Positions 48,917 through 62,502 are shown, numbered from the stretch's first letter. The stretch: DNA of 64,000 nt from Eriocheir sinensis (GCF_024679095.1 NC_066552.1:14470518-14534517); one strand, 5' to 3'. The notes: a model not told the origin generated them from the sequence alone. A program made the numbers and translations.

Positions 48917-50430
48917 GGAGCGTAAGGGTCGGGAAGGAAGGGTCGGGAAGGAAGGGTTGGGAAGGAAGGGTCGGGAAGGAAGGGTCGGGAAGGAAGGGTT
49001 GGGAAGGAAGGGTCGGGAAGGAAGGGTCGGGAAGGAAGGGCCGGGAAGGAAGGGTCGGGAAGGAAAGGTCGGGAAGGAAGGGTCGGGAGGGAAGGGTCGG
49101 GAAGGAAGGGTTGGGAAGGAATGGTCGGGAAGGAAGAGTCGGGAAGGAAGGGTCGGGAAGGAAGGGTCGGGAAGGAAGGGTCGGGAAGGAAGGGTCGGGA
49201 AGGAAGGGTCAGGAAGGAAGGGTCAGGAAGGAAGGTCAGGAAGGAAAGGTCGGGAAGGAAGGGTAGGGAGGGAAGGGTCGGGAAGGAAGGGTCAGGGAAA
49301 GAAGGTGGGAGGGAAGGGTCGGGAAGGAAGGGTTAGGAAGGAATGGTCGGGAAGGAAAGGTCGGGAAGGAAGGGCCGGGAAGGAAGGGTCGGGAAGGAAA
49401 GGTCGGGAAGGAATGGTCGGGAAGGAAGAGTCGGGAAGGAAGGGTCGGGAAGGAAGGGTCGGGAAGGAAGGGTCGGGAAGGAAGGGTTGGGATGGAAGGG
49501 GCAGGAAGGAAGGGCCCAGAAGGAAGGGTCGGGAAGGAAGGGTCGGGAAGGAAGGGTCGGGAAGGAAGGGTCGGGAAGGAAGGGTCGGGAAGGAAGGGCC
49601 CAGAAGGAAGGGTCGGGAAGGAAGGGTCGGGAAGGAAGGGTCGGGAAGGAAGGATCGGGAAGGAAGGGTCGGGAACGAAGGGTCGGGAAGGAAGGGTCGG
49701 GAAGGAAGGGCCCAGAAGGAAGGGTCGGGAAGGAAGGGTCGGGAAGGAAGGGTCGGGAAGGAAGGATCGGGAAGGAAGGGTCGGGAAGGGAGGGTTGGGA
49801 AGGAAGGGTCGGGAAGGAAGGGTTGGGAAGGAAGGGTCGGGAAGGAAGGGTCGGGAAGGAAGGGTCGGGAAGGAAGGGTCGGGACGGAAGGGTCAGGAAA
49901 GAAGGGTCGGGAAGGAAGGGTCGGGAAGGAAGGGTCGGGAAGGAAGGATCGGGAAGGAAGGGTCGGGAAGGAAGGGTGGGGAAGGAAGGGTCGGGAAGGA
50001 AGGGTCGGGAAGGAAGGGTCGGGAAGGAAGGGTCGGGAAGGAAGGGTCGGGAAGGAAGGGTCGGGAAGGAAGGATCGGGAAGGAAGGGTCGGGAAGGAAG
50101 GGTCGGGAAGGAAGGATCGGGAAGGAAGGGTCGGGAAGGGAGGGTTTGGAAAGAAAGGTCGGGAAGGAAGGGTTGGGAAGGAAGGGTCGGGAAGGAAGGG
50201 TCGGGAAGGAAGGGTCGGGAAGGAAGGATCGGGAAGGAAGGGTCGGGAAGGAAGGGTCGGGAAGGAAGGATCGGGAAGGAAGGGTCGGGAAGGGAGGGTT
50301 GGGAAGGAAGGGTCGGGAAGGAAGGGTCGGGAAGGAAGGGTCGGGAAGGGAGGGTTGGGAAGGAAGGGTCGGGAAGGAAGGATCGGGAAGGAAGGGTCGG
50401 GAAGGAAGGGTCGGGAAGGAAGGGTCGGGG
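48917..50430. repeat. 14-bp minisatellite, about 108 copies
   Basis: The unit tcgggaaggaaggg repeats over about 1.5 kb with point variants (ttggga, aaggatcggg, cccagaagg) that themselves recur at intervals, a higher-order pattern. As 14 is not a multiple of 3, all three plus-strand frames stay open and encode the same 14-residue Gly/Lys/Arg/Glu cycle; none is a gene. Confidence 0.96.
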
Positions 50431-50514
50431 GCTAAAAAAAGGAAGGTTTACATAACTTTATTTTCCGTGCCGCTGATTTGAAACATAACGTGTGAGTCAT
50501 TCATTACCTTGATT

Positions 50515-50526
50515 ATGTGTGTGTGT

Positions 50527-50598
<72 letters not shown>

Positions 50599-50625
50599 GC
50601 ACTAAAAAATATGTATTAAAAAGTG

Positions 50626-50701
<76 letters not shown>

Positions 50702-50728
50702 GCTCTGCTCTGCTCTGCTCTGCTCTTC
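50515..50728. repeat. (TG)n, (CT)n and (CTCTG)n tracts
   Basis: TG at 50515-50594, CT at 50629-50696, then ctctg repeats to about 50728. Confidence 0.95.
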
Positions 50729-51009
50729 TCTTCTCCTCGTTTCTTTTCTTCTCTCTTTCTGTCTCCTCTCTCCCACTCTCCCTCTCTCCCCACCTCTCTC
50801 TCTCTCTCCAAAATGCCACTTCTCACCAACCTCCAGGAAATCTCGCTAATGACAGACAGGCCAGAAGATATGCAATGAGTAGTCACACACGCAGCCAGTC
50901 AGAGGGTGTCGTTGCCTATAATAAAATGTAATAATTTCAACACAGTTTCCGGGTTAATTTCGCGAGCAATGCTTATGGTATTTTGCCTTGATCCGTTGTA
51001 TCATTTGGG

Positions 51010-51270
51010 TCATCAGATTCTTGAACACATAAATCGGTATTCTCAGACGCTTTGGGCTCACACAACAACTATTTCCAAAGGCCGTGAAGGAGATTCGTCG
51101 GGTTCTCATGAGTGCTTTGCTCACGTCCATGGTACAGTCTTGTCAAACTACCTCCAGGGCCATAAAGCTACCCGTGGATATGCCCCTCACAACTCCTTCG
51201 AAAACCCTGTCAGATGGGTGGGTGTGATTGGCCGTCGAAATGTTTAAGAATACGTGTTCCCTTCCCGTCC
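51010..51270 (-). repeat. Dispersed ~180-bp repeat, copy 3
   Basis: The reverse complement shows ttcttaaacatttcg, cacacccacccatctg, gtagtttgacaaga, actcatgagaacccgacga and ggcctttggaaatagttg, the family blocks in order. Confidence 0.72.
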
Positions 51271-51394
51271 CGAATGATTGGAATGCCACACTACTGCTTC
51301 GTTTACGTTTTTTTTTTTTTATGCTGTATATTCGCATCCTCCCCCTCCTCCTCTCTTCAGATTGATAACAAAAACTGTCATCACCAAGAAGGCC

Positions 51395-51628
51395 GCAATT
51401 GTTTCCTTATGTTCCTTCCTTCCTTCCTTTCTTTTCTTTTTTTCTCCCTTCCTTTTCTTTTTTTGTTTCCCTTCCTTCCTTTCTTCTTTCTTTTTCCTTT
51501 CCCCCTTTTCCCTTCCTTCATTCCTTCCTTCCTTTCCTCCTTCCTCCCTTCCTATCTTCCTTTTCTTTTTTCTTCCTCCCTTCCTTTCTTTTCCTTCTTC
51601 CCTTTCTTCTTCCTTCCTTTCCTGTGTA
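51395..51628. repeat. Polypyrimidine (CCTT)n-type tract
   Basis: Almost pure C/T, made of ccttcctt blocks; it ends exactly where the LINE at 51629 begins. Confidence 0.9.
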
Positions 51629-54461
51629 ACCAACGACGCCTCCGTCAAGCGAACTCATTCAACACGACGCGGCCAAACCAGGATTCACATTTCCATTTTG
51701 TACACAAATGCACGCAGTCTATTACCCAAAAAGGACGAGATTAGGACGTATATCGCAACTGAGAAACCAGATGTGGTAGCCATCACAGAGACTTGGGCCA
51801 GCTCTGCACATCTAGAATCTGAACTGTCATTTCCCGGGTACGAAAGCTTCCAAAAAAATCGATTGCACAAGAAAGGAGGAGTAATTTGCTTCGTAAAAAG
51901 TACGCTCCCTGCCGTAAATTTAGACAAACAGGATGCAGAGAATTACGACTCCGTCTGTGTGGAAATAACCGCGAATAATAAGAAACTAACACTTGCGACC
52001 GTATACAGGCCTCCAAAACAACAGGCAGCAGACGACACTGCCTTGTACGAAGAGCTTCACTCTTTAACACAAAGCAAAGAAGCAATAATAATTGGGGACT
52101 TTAATTGTCCTAACATTGACTGGGGACTGATGACTGGAGATCAAGAGGGTAACAGGCTTATATAAATGGTGGAGGATTCGTTCCTCACTCAAGTTGTAAC
52201 TCAACCGACAAGAGAAAACAATCTGCTGGATCTGGTATTAGTAAGCGACCCCGACCTCATTCGCGACTGTGAAGTTGGTGAAAAAATTAACGGGTGCGAT
52301 CACCACCTAATCCGTTTCAATGTCAACATAAGTCACAAACTCGTAGACAATCCGTCAGTGATACCAGACTACAAAAAAGCAAATTTCAACCCAGCCCGTG
52401 AGCTGCTTCCCCCTACGACCTGGGACCAGCTTCACCTAACCGACAATACAATCGACAACGTGTGGAACAACTTCAAAGATGAGCTTTTGTAGGTAGGGAA
52501 GGCTACAGTGCCTACGAAACCCAGGCGAGCAAATGGTACCGTGGATCCACCGTGGAAGAACAGAGAAATAAAAAGGGCGGTAAACTTAAAAAAAAGGAGT
52601 TATAACCTAATGAAAGAAAATGACACAGCCGAAGCCCGTACTCAGTACCACACCAGCCTCAGAGCTTGTCGCACCCTTATTCGGAGTAGCAAACGCAACT
52701 ACGAAAAACAAATAGCGCGTGACATCAAAACAAACTAAAAAAAATTCTTCACACACATCAGATCGAAAAAGAAAGTAAAATCCAATATTGGTCCCCTGAC
52801 AGATGAGACTGGGTCTGTAACTCAGGACAGTAAACAGATGGCCAGAATCCTCAACAGTATCTTCGCATCCGTATTCACAGTCGAGGACATCGAAACCATT
52901 CCCGAGAGCCCTGACCCGCCGAGGGGAATCACGCCCCTGGAAATTGACTCAATATGCGACCAAGAAGTTAAAAAGTATTTGGACAAACTCGACACGAACA
53001 AGTCAACGGGATCCGACGGTTTGTCACCACGGTTATTAAAAGAGCTTAAACAACAAATACTTCAGCCACTTACTAACATATTCAACCAGTCTGTTCAATT
53101 GAACAAGGTCCCGGGAGACTGGCAGATGGCGAACGTAACACCGATTTTCGAAAAAGGAGACAAAAGCGTTGCATTAAACTACAGGCCCATAAGTTTGACA
53201 TCAGTGGCAGGAAAAATACTCGAAAAGATTATTAGAGACAAACTTTTTTAAGTTTCTAGAAGACAATAATGTAATCTCCGACACACAGCATGGCTTCAGA
53301 AACAAGCGCTCCTGCCTAACGAATTTATTAGACTTCTTCCAAGGTATATATAAGAACTGGGATGCCCACAGCCCCAGTGATGTTATATACCTGGATTTTC
53401 AGAAAGCCTTCGACAAGGTACCGCACGAGCGACTCCTTAAGAAACTGCACTCGGCGGGCATTGGAGCCAATCTGATCGCGTGGATAAGAGATTGGCCCAC
53501 CAGCATAAAACAACAAGTACTACTAAACGGACAGCCTTCCGATTGGCTTCCAGTCACTAGTGGAGTGCCTCAAGGGTCAGTGCTGGGACCCATTTTCTTC
53601 ATCATATATATCAACAACCTCGAATCAGGATTGAAATCAACAATATCGAAATTTGCTGATGATACCAAGGTGGGTGGAAAGGCCCTCACAAAGACCGACT
53701 GCGAAATCATTCAGAAAGACCTCAATCATATTATCGAATGGTCAGAAAAATGGCAAATGTCCTTTAATGTTGACAAATGCAAGGTCATGCACATTGGGTC
53801 CAGAAATAGTAACCACACATACATCATGAATGGGAAACCTCTGCAAGCGATGCAGGAGGAAAATGATCTTGGAGTCACTATCAGCAGTGACCTGAAACAC
53901 GCGAATCACTGTAAAAAAGCCTACAACAAAGCCAACACTATGCTCGGGTTCATAGCGAGGAACTTCGAGTGTAAAACGCCAGACGTGATGCTATCCTTGT
54001 ATAATTCCATGGTAAGACCGCACCTCGAGTATGCAGTACAGTTCTGGTCTCCTAATTACAGAAAGGACATTGATTTATTGGAAAGGACTCAACGACGCGC
54101 CACGAAGATGATACGAGCCTTAAGGGCTCACCCGTACGAGGAACGACTCAAGCGACTCAATCGCTTTACATTGGAGAAAAGACGCCTGCGAGGGGATATG
54201 ATTCAAGTCTTCAAGCATCTGAAAAAATTCAATAACGTCGATTACTCCAAATTCTTTGAACTGCAAACCAACCTAAGAACTAGAAATAACGGCTTACCCA
54301 TTCAGTCGAGTCGATGTAACACAGACATCGGAAGGAGTTTCTTTTCAAATCGAGTCATCCGCCACTGGAACAATCTTCCTTCAGAAGTAGTAAATGCAAA
54401 TACCATCAACTCCTTCAAATATAGAATCGACCGTCACTTCGCTGCGTCAGGAGTGAACTGA
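51629..54461 (+). pseudogene. CR1-like LINE (family B) ORF2, nearly complete
   Basis: The best copy of this family. EN: YTNARSLLPKKDEIRTYIA, AITETWAS and IIGDFNCPNIDWG. RT: NKSTGSDGLSPRLLK, NYRPISLTSVAGKILEK, HGFRNKRSCLTNLL, VIYLDFQKAFDKVPHERLL (motif A), SGVPQGSVLGPIFF and FADDTKVGG (motif C). The C-terminal block is HLEYAVQFWSPNYRKD, with the stop at 54459-54461. Lesions: in-frame stops at 52162-52164, 52490-52492 and about 52736-52738, and a 1-nt insertion in a T run near 53244-53249. No ORF1 is visible; the copy begins at the leader tgtgtaaccaacgacgcc shared with the 34 kb copy, so it is probably 5'-truncated. No RNase H. Confidence 0.9.
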
Positions 54462-54590
54462 ATATTGAGGTGCTTTAATCTGCTCCCCAGGCCCCAAGTG
54501 GCTGTCGAGCAGATTAAATCATTAAAGCGGGCAACCTCGTCATGAGCCGATAGGCTTTCTGTTGCCTGCATTTCCATGTTTTCATGTTTC
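54462..54590 (+). mobile_element. 3'UTR and TTTCCATG-type tail of the LINE
   Basis: Short UTR (aatattgaggtgctttaatc ... gggcaacctcgtcatgagcc) and tail tttccatgttttcatgttt, the same ends as the copies at 31908 and 36187. Confidence 0.85.
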
Positions 54591-55505
54591 CTTTTTCCTT
54601 TTCTCATTAAATTTTCCTTTCTTTTTTTCCTCCCTTCCTTCCTTTCTTCCATTCTTTTTCCTTCTTCACTCTTTTTTCCTTCCTTCCTCACTTCCTTTCT
54701 TCCTTTTCCTTTCTTTTCTCTTTTCTTCCTTCCTTCCTTCCTTCCTTCCTTTCTCCCTTTCTTTCACATTTCTTCCTTCCTTCCTTGATACTCACGCCAC
54801 TATCCCCGTCACACACGTCCCTACATACACATCTCTCATTTCTACTTTGTCTTTTCTTCTTTTCCCCTTAACCTTCCTTCCCTCCTTCTCCTGCTAATGC
54901 ATTTCTTCTTTCCTCGTATTTTTTTCTTTTAGTCATTCCTTTAATTAGTTTTTCTTCCTCTCATTTTTTTTACTTCCTAGTCCCTGTCTTCCTTCCTTTC
55001 TTCCTTTTTTTCTTCCTTTTTACCTTAATTTCATTCTTTGTCTTTGCCTTTCTTTTTTCTTCCTTCTCCTTTATCTTCTTTCTCTTTCCTTCTTCGGTCC
55101 TTCCTTCTACTTCCTCTCTATATCTTTGTACTTTTCTTCCTTCCGTTTTTTTCATTGTTTTCTTCCTTCCTTCCTGCCTCGCTTCATTTAGATTTTTTAA
55201 ATTTTTCATTCCTTTTTTTTTTCCTTTCCATCGTATCTGTTTATTTCCTTCCCTCCTTTCTCCGCTTCTCCGCTCTCCATCTCTCCGCCATGATCACCTC
55301 ACCAACACTACCATTACCAAACACTTCCGAACACTCATTTATCTTACTTCATCTTTTCTCTCTCGCGTCTTTTCACTCCCTCGCCCTTCCTTCCGTCCTC
55401 CTTCTAACGCGACTGCCCTTCCCTCCCTTCCCTGTCCCCTCACCCCGCCGCCCTCCGCCCCCCCGCCGCTCTCGATCCGCCCGTGTCTCCGTAACGCACC
55501 TACAA
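54591..55505. repeat. Polypyrimidine (CTTC)n-type region
   Basis: C/T-rich with ccttcctt runs to about 55260, then GC-richer DNA. Ser/Phe/Leu frames are compositional. Confidence 0.8.
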
Positions 55506-55621
55506 ATTATCTAGTATCGTTGTGTTATTATCCAAAATTACATGCGAATTTGCGACCATCACTCTCATCCCTGTGGCTTTATCTCCCTCGCCTTTGTTCA
55601 TGTCCCGCCGCACGCATGACA

Positions 55622-55935
<314 letters not shown>

Positions 55936-56635
55936 TTCGCTCCCCATTCACCCGCCCCTTCCCATTGTTTTCAAGGTACTTATTATTACAAAGAACACTC
56001 GTGAAATGTTGTGACATTATACAGACATACAGTGAGTGCAGTGGTTAGTGGTGCTGGAAGGGTAGTGAGAACTGTGTCGCCAACACAACACCGAGGACAC
56101 GCTCAAGCTCCGGAGGACGAAATCACTCAGCAGCAAAGGAAGGTCAGTTCAGGTGGCAGGCAGTGAGGCAGCCTCGTCACTCAGGTTTGGAGCAAGATGC
56201 ATGGCACCTTCATCAGCGTTGTGCACTTGTTCCGAGAAACAGATATGACAACCAACCGGCCAGCAACCACCACCTGTGTCTCGTCAGCCCAGGCTTAGCA
56301 CCTCCTTACTAAGCCTGGGTATCCCTGAGTGACCTCCCAGATACTGCCCACCTGCATCCCTCCGGGACCTGTCACCTGAACCCAGCACCCTACCTGAGGA
56401 TTAACATCGCACTTAACCTCACCGCCATCTGGAAGAATCCGCCCCTTCACCACCACACTGCACTCCATCCCACCCAACCCCTCCCATCACCCCTACCTTT
56501 CCCAGAGACAAGTCTTCCCCCGTTTTCCATCCCCCTTCTCTTGTTGTACTTGTTCTCGTTAGCAAAATTTACTTAAATGTATTTCTAAAGTGTAAATTTT
56601 AAGCCTGACGGCTGCCGTACTTGAATAAACCGTAT
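55936..56635 (+). other. Possible LINE 3'UTR ending in (TTA)n
   Basis: Non-coding. The end, cctgacggctgccgtacttgaataaaccgta followed by TTA repeats, resembles 3' ends of non-LTR elements with trinucleotide tails. An 11-bp-arm hairpin (cccaggcttag/ctaagcctggg) lies at 56286-56318. Weakly supported. Confidence 0.35.
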
Positions 56636-56673
56636 ATTATTATTATTATTACTATTATTATTATTATTATTAT

Positions 56674-56757
<84 letters not shown>
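56636..56757. repeat. (TTA)n(CA)n microsatellite
   Basis: TTA repeats at 56636-56679, then CA to 56757. Confidence 0.96.
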
Positions 56758-56760
<3 letters not shown>

Positions 56761-57369
56761 TTTCTGTCGTGTCTTCATCATGAACTTTTCTTACTTTCTT
56801 TTTCTTATTTTCTTATTTTCTTGTTCCCTTCTTCTCTGCACTTATCTTCCTTTCATAAATTACTAAAACCTACTCAGTTATCTTCATTATATTACTTTGT
56901 GTCAACCGTAAAAATTCATACTTAGTGTCAACAATATTTTTTTTCTTACCTTTGCAACAACAAAAAAAATAATTGGATTGAAATATATATCAGGATTTTA
57001 TTACTAATTATTGATGCTGGCTATTATTACACAGTGTTATATTCCCACTGTGGATAACTTAATTTTCTCACTATCGGGGATGCTTGCAAGCGATGAGCCG
57101 GAGTAAAATATTCGCCACAAACCAAAACAAAATCATGGATATATGAATCACATCGACGCGCACACACACAAAAAAAATCATTGCTGACTCATTAAATATG
57201 TAATGAGTGAGTAACTGTATGCATATGAATATAGACTGACCGGGTGTAAAAGACGTAAAGCCTGTATGTAAAGTGTATTTGAAGTTGGAGTCCATGGACG
57301 CCGTTCCTAAAGGGTTGAAGGCGAAGGGTATTTGATATGAGAGGCGGGTTATGTGTTGAAAAGGTATTC
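56758..57369. other. AT-rich non-coding DNA
   Basis: No gene or repeat recognised. Confidence 0.5.
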
Positions 57370-57870
<501 letters not shown>

Positions 57871-58289
57871 GTCGAAGAAGGAGGAAATAAATGAGAACCA
57901 CAACAACAACACTCCATCAACCAGCAAGCACTAACATTACTACTGCAACAACTAAAACTACAACACCAGGACAACAAACACATATCACGAACATAAACAA
58001 CCACACACATCCTCACTCCTCTTCCTTTAATCCAGTTCCCAGCCTCATGAATCTCGACTCCCGCCTCCCCATGTAATGCTGTTATGGTCCCTCTCACCCT
58101 GACTCCGCAGCCCCCGACACGCTCCAATCACACTCCCCTGCTGACTGATCGAGCTGGGAAATGACTGATCACCTTCCAGACTGATTAAGCGATTTACGAC
58201 CTGATACAAGAGGGACGATTCTCACCTAACAATTATTAGCAACCTTGGCCTTCACACGAGTTCATGTTATAATGGCAAGACAGATTTTA

Positions 58290-58795
58290 TAGCAGAGTAA
58301 AGTAAAGCAAAGTAAAGTAAAGCAACGTAAAGTAAAGCAAAATAAAGTAAAACAGAAAGCAGAATAATGCAAAGTAAAGTACAGTAAAGCAAAGTAAAAC
58401 GTGTCAAAGCAACGTAACTTAAAGTAATGTAGAGCAGAGTACAGCAAAGCAAAGTAAGGAAAAGTAAAGCAAAGCAAAGTGAAACAAAGCAAAGTAAGGC
58501 AAAGTAAAGCAAAGCAGCGAAAAATAAAGTAAAACAAAGTAAAATAAACCGAATCAAAGTAAAGCAAAGTAAAGTAAGTTAAAATAAAACAAAGCAAAGT
58601 GAAACAAAGCAAAGTAAGGCAAAGTAAAGTAAAGCAGCGAAAATTAAATAAAACAAAGTAAAATAAACCGAATCAAAGTAAAGCAAAGTAAAGTAAGTTA
58701 AAATAAAGCAAAGTAAAGTAAAGTAAAGCAAAGCAAAGTAAAGCAAAGCAAGGCAAAGCAAAGTAAAATAAAGCAAGTAAAGTAAAGTAAAGGAG
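58290..58795. repeat. (AAAGY)n pentanucleotide array
   Basis: Variants of aaagt/aaagc repeat for about 500 bp. A ~120-bp segment (cgaaaaataaagtaaaacaa and following) is duplicated near 58517 and 58637. Phe/Leu/Tyr/Cys frames on the minus strand are artefacts. Confidence 0.93.
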
Positions 58796-58950
58796 GCAGC
58801 TCAAAAGTAAAGAACAAGAAGGCTTGCTGGCGCTGCTCCGTTAATGAGTTAGCCGAAAGGGATCGAAATCGCATAGAGTGATGTCTTGATACTTCCCTCT
58901 TGTAAGCGTTTAAGTCGTAGGAAGGAGGAAATACAGACAAAGGAAATCCG
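58795..58950 (-). mobile_element. Degenerate jockey-like LINE 3' end
   Basis: ggaggcagctcaaaagtaaa, cttgatacttccctcttgta and gtttaagtcgtaggaaggag are diverged matches to the 3' ends at 8038-8230 and 15084-15290. Confidence 0.7.
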
Positions 58951-59611
58951 TATCAAACCCAGTAAAAAACATAAATCTGAATAATTCTTGACACCAGAGT
59001 AGATTGAAGGCCGTAAAGTGTCTCAGGGTAACACCAACCACACACACGCTGCACTGTATCCTTACTAACATTCTTGAGTATTGTGAATCTCGTAAAGTGG
59101 TGAGGTGCAAGGTTAGCATATCATATTGCCATTTAAATATTGTATTGAGTTGGTCGAGACGCGTAACCCAGACAACAGAACAGATACTAGAAAGACCCCG
59201 ACCTAGTTTGAGAAGAAGTAAAAGATAAAATGTATTGTGTTTGTCGTCTACGGCTTGTACTTTACTGAACGCGCATAGGATAAAATAACAATGACTTTCC
59301 TAGTACGAGTAAAGCAGCAGCCACGTCCAAGAAAAGCTGACCATATAACTACAACCATTAACAAAGAAATAATGGGATTCCTAACGCCATGACGCTACAA
59401 AAGAGGGCGCTGAGGAGAGGGGAGGGAAGGAAGCTGAGGACAAGCGAAGGGCGGAGGGTAAGCGGGGTTCAGGGAGGGAAAATAGCGTACCCACTTCAAT
59501 ACACTAAATGGAACACCGAAGTAAGGTAGGGAGTCGTAGCCTAATGTAGCGTCTGATGTTGTGTCGTCTGCTGTAGCGTCTAATGTTAAGGTAGTCTTTG
59601 GTTCGCATTTT
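58951..59611. other. No recognisable gene
   Basis: Mixed DNA; short frames without motifs. Confidence 0.5.
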
Positions 59612-59785
59612 TAAAAGCATCGGGTTCCCATTACGACTATTTCCCAAGGCCACAGAGAAAACTGACCGGGTTTTCATTGCTTATTTTCCCGTTCAAGGTG
59701 CAGAGGTCGTGTAAAACTATCACTACGATCACAAAACACTCCAAGTAAATACCAGCAACTTCTACGAGAGGCTTTTCCAACAGAC
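59612..59785 (-). repeat. Dispersed ~180-bp repeat, copy 4
   Basis: The reverse complement contains ggaaaagcctctcgtagaag, gtatttacttggagtg, agtgatagttttacacgacc and ggccttgggaaatagtcg, the diverged family order. Confidence 0.6.
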
Positions 59786-59849
59786 GAACTGAGGCGCCGA
59801 TACGTGTGAGAATACTGTTTTTTCTCTACTGTAGCGTCTGATGTAGTTT

Positions 59850-59995
59850 TTTTTATTATTTTACAATAAAGGAGACAGCTCAAGGGCACAAAAAAAGGAA
59901 ACACTAATTAAAAAAAGCCCGCTACTCGCTGCTCCTAAAAAAAAAAAAAAATCAAAAGAGGTGGCCGAAATAGAGGTTAATTTCGGGAGGAGGGG
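59850..59995 (-). mobile_element. Jockey-like LINE 3' tail fragment
   Basis: T run, then acaataaaggagacagctca, agggcacaaaaaaaggaaac, cccgctactcgctgctccta and aaagaggtggccgaaa: the 3'UTR and A tail of the LINE family at 8789-8930, strongly 5'-truncated. Confidence 0.82.
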
Positions 59996-60084
59996 AGTCG
60001 GTTGTCGTCTCTTATTTACAACTGTGAAAGAGAACTCCCACACACACGAGGAAGTTGATTTGGACGGCGAAAAACAGGAGGCCG

Positions 60085-61200
60085 GCAGCGTGGAGCGATG
60101 TGCCATGTCTCCTCTGTAATAACAATGATAAAGACGCAATGTAATCAATCCCAAGGCTTCGTCTTCCAAACAAGCAAGGTACATAGTTAAGGGAAGGATG
60201 TCAGTGGAACATAAGGGCAGCAGAGGGCCTTTGTCTCCTTTGTACATCCATGATAGAGCACCAATGTCTTCCAAACAAGCAAGGTACATAGTTAAGGAGG
60301 AGAGGGAAGAACGGCGGTGGAACATAAGGGCGGCAGTGGGCTTTCGTCTCCATTGTACAACTATGATAGAGCACCAATGTAATCCAAGAACCGCGTCCCA
60401 CAAACACAAGGACCAGTAGCTAAGGAGGATGGCGGTAAAGGGGCGGAAGAGCGGTGACAGTGTCTTTTCATCTCTTCTATAGAACCATGATAGATAACCA
60501 GTAAATATAATCCACGAGTCTTCCCACAAACAAGGTAGCTGAGAAGGACGGCGGGGGAGGAGGAGCGCGAGGGCGGCTGCGGCGGGTGGGTCTTCATCTT
60601 ATCTTACGACTATGAAGGATAACCAATAGAATCCCACGTCCACGTCCCACACAAACAAGGTGTTGGAGAGGCACAGCGGGGTAGTAGGAGCGTGGGTGTG
60701 GGTGTCTCGTCTCCTCCGTACAACTAGGAAGGATGACCAATGTAATCCTCAAGCCTCGTCCCATAAACACAAGGTAGAATAGAAGGACGGCGAGGTAGAA
60801 GGTTGAGGGAGGTAGCGGGTCTTCATGTCCTCTGTAAAACTAAGAGAGATAAACAAAAGAATCCCACAGTAAGAGAGCAGTAACAGATCCTCGTCTCTAT
60901 ACTACTGTGATGAGAGGATCAATATAATCCTCATGATAGAATAGAAGGACGGCGAGGTAGAAGGTTGAGGGAGGCAGCTGGCCTTCATATCCTCTGCAAA
61001 ACTGAGATAACTAATAGCATCCCATAGTAAGAGAGGAGTAGTAGGTCCTCGTCTCAATACTACTGTGATAAGAGAACCAATACCATTCCCCATAGCCACG
61101 TCCCACACAAGCAAGGTACAGTAGCTAAGGCGGGCGGCGGGGTAGTATTAGCGTGGGGTGTGTGGGTGTCTGTCTCCTCCGTACCACCGTGACGAATGAG
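60085..61200. repeat. Tandem array of ~120-bp degenerate units
   Basis: About nine units share gtctcctctgtacaactatg, gataaccaatgtaatcc, cgtcccacaaacacaaggta and gaaggacggcg. One pair near 60780 and 60945 shares a long almost identical segment. Frames through the array are not genes. Confidence 0.85.
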
Positions 61201-61326
61201 CGCCCCGCCAGGCTCCGCGTAGGAGACACCACTCAATTAAGTCTCCCTTTAATACTTTTGTGGTGCGTCTTTACACGTCCCCAGCGGCGAGCAGTGAAAA
61301 ATGGCGGTGATTACGTCCCAGTGAGC

Positions 61327-61328
<2 letters not shown>

Positions 61329-61407
<79 letters not shown>
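61329..61407. repeat. (GA)n microsatellite
   Basis: Uninterrupted GA tract of about 79 bp. Confidence 0.97.
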
Positions 61408-61411
<4 letters not shown>

Positions 61412-62004
61412 CTAATGGTGGTAGTGGTATGGGTGGCAGTCATGTTGTTGGTAGTAGTAGTAGTAGTAGTCAGAATCATTCGTCAGTAATCACAAAAACA
61501 AACATAAGAACGACCCCAAAAAAATGCTCATCAAGCTCCTGGAAATAAAAAACGTGACTGCGATGGAGGGGGATCACACCGCCTTAAAAATTGAAAATAC
61601 TTACAACGCGCGGGATGAGATGCGATGATCTGAAGAAAAATGAAAATGCAAAAAACTCCACTGATGATTCTCAATACAACGCTGGATATGAAGTAATGAT
61701 CGCAAATGGAGAAAGATAGCATTGATCTTAAAAGTGACGCTATTTACGACGAGGGGAAGATACAACGTGATAAACCAAGGAGAGAAAGGAAAAGAAAACT
61801 ACAGTGATGAAAGAATGGGCTCAATACACTGCTGGAACCGAACGAATAGAGATAACGTTGATCTTAAAAGTGACAATATTTACGATGGGGGGGATGAAAT
61901 GTGATGATCGGAGGAGAGAGTGATGGTTCCCGGGGACAGTTTACTCACCAGCTGCAGAAGAGAGGTTAGGGGTGGGGGGTCCTGCTGTATTCCAAGTCAC
62001 GTAC
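61408..62004. other. Non-coding with a short duplicated segment
   Basis: 'ttgatcttaaaagtgac' occurs at about 61723 and 61859, each within a similar context (gataacg/tatttacga), a diverged ~135-bp tandem duplication. No gene. Confidence 0.5.
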
Positions 62005-62500
62005 CTGGAAGAAGAAGAAGAAGAGGAGATTAGTTGCCGAAGAAGAGGAGGAGGATGAAGAGAAGAAGATAAAAAAAAGCAAGATGAGATTAGCTGCCGA
62101 GAAAAAGAACAAGAAGAAGAAAAGATAATGATGAAGAGCGGATTAGTTGCCGAAGAAGAAGAGGAGGAGAAAAAGAAAAGAAGAAGAAGCAGAAGAGGAG
62201 ATTAGTTGCCGAAGAAGAAGAGGAGGAGGAAGAGAGGAAGAAAAAAAAAGAATAGGAGCAAGATGAAATTAGCTGCCGAGAAAAAGAACAAGAAGAAGAA
62301 AAGATAATGATGAAGAGGGGATTAGTTCCCGAAGAAGAAGAGGAGGAAGATAAGAAGAAGAAAAAATAGAACAAAAACAAGAAGAGATTAGTCGCCGAGA
62401 AAGAGAACAAGAAGAAAAGAAGATATTGATGAAGAGGGGATTAGTTGCCGAAGAAGAAGAAGAAGAAAACGAAGAAGAAGAAGAAGAAGAAGAAGAAGAG
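62005..62500. repeat. (GAA)n array with a GATTAGTTGCCGA higher-order unit
   Basis: gattagttgccga or gattagctgccgaga recurs about every 50-65 bp (near 62028, 62087, 62136, 62201, 62267, 62320, 62386 and 62440) within GAA-rich DNA. Alternate spacers match better, giving a two-step unit near 120 bp. Confidence 0.88.
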
Positions 62501-62502
62501 GG

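Noticed and set aside
48957..50481. Lys/Gly/Arg/Glu repeat proteins of up to 492 residues
   Set aside because: A 14-bp repeat without stop codons opens all three frames; no unique sequence is attached.
58262..58776. Phe/Leu/Tyr/Cys-rich minus-strand ORFs resembling a membrane protein
   Set aside because: Encoded by the AAAGY pentanucleotide array.
60085..61200. Regularly spaced similar units that could suggest a CRISPR array
   Set aside because: The whole ~120-bp unit is repeated with drift, without short identical repeats and unique spacers; the setting is a eukaryotic genome.
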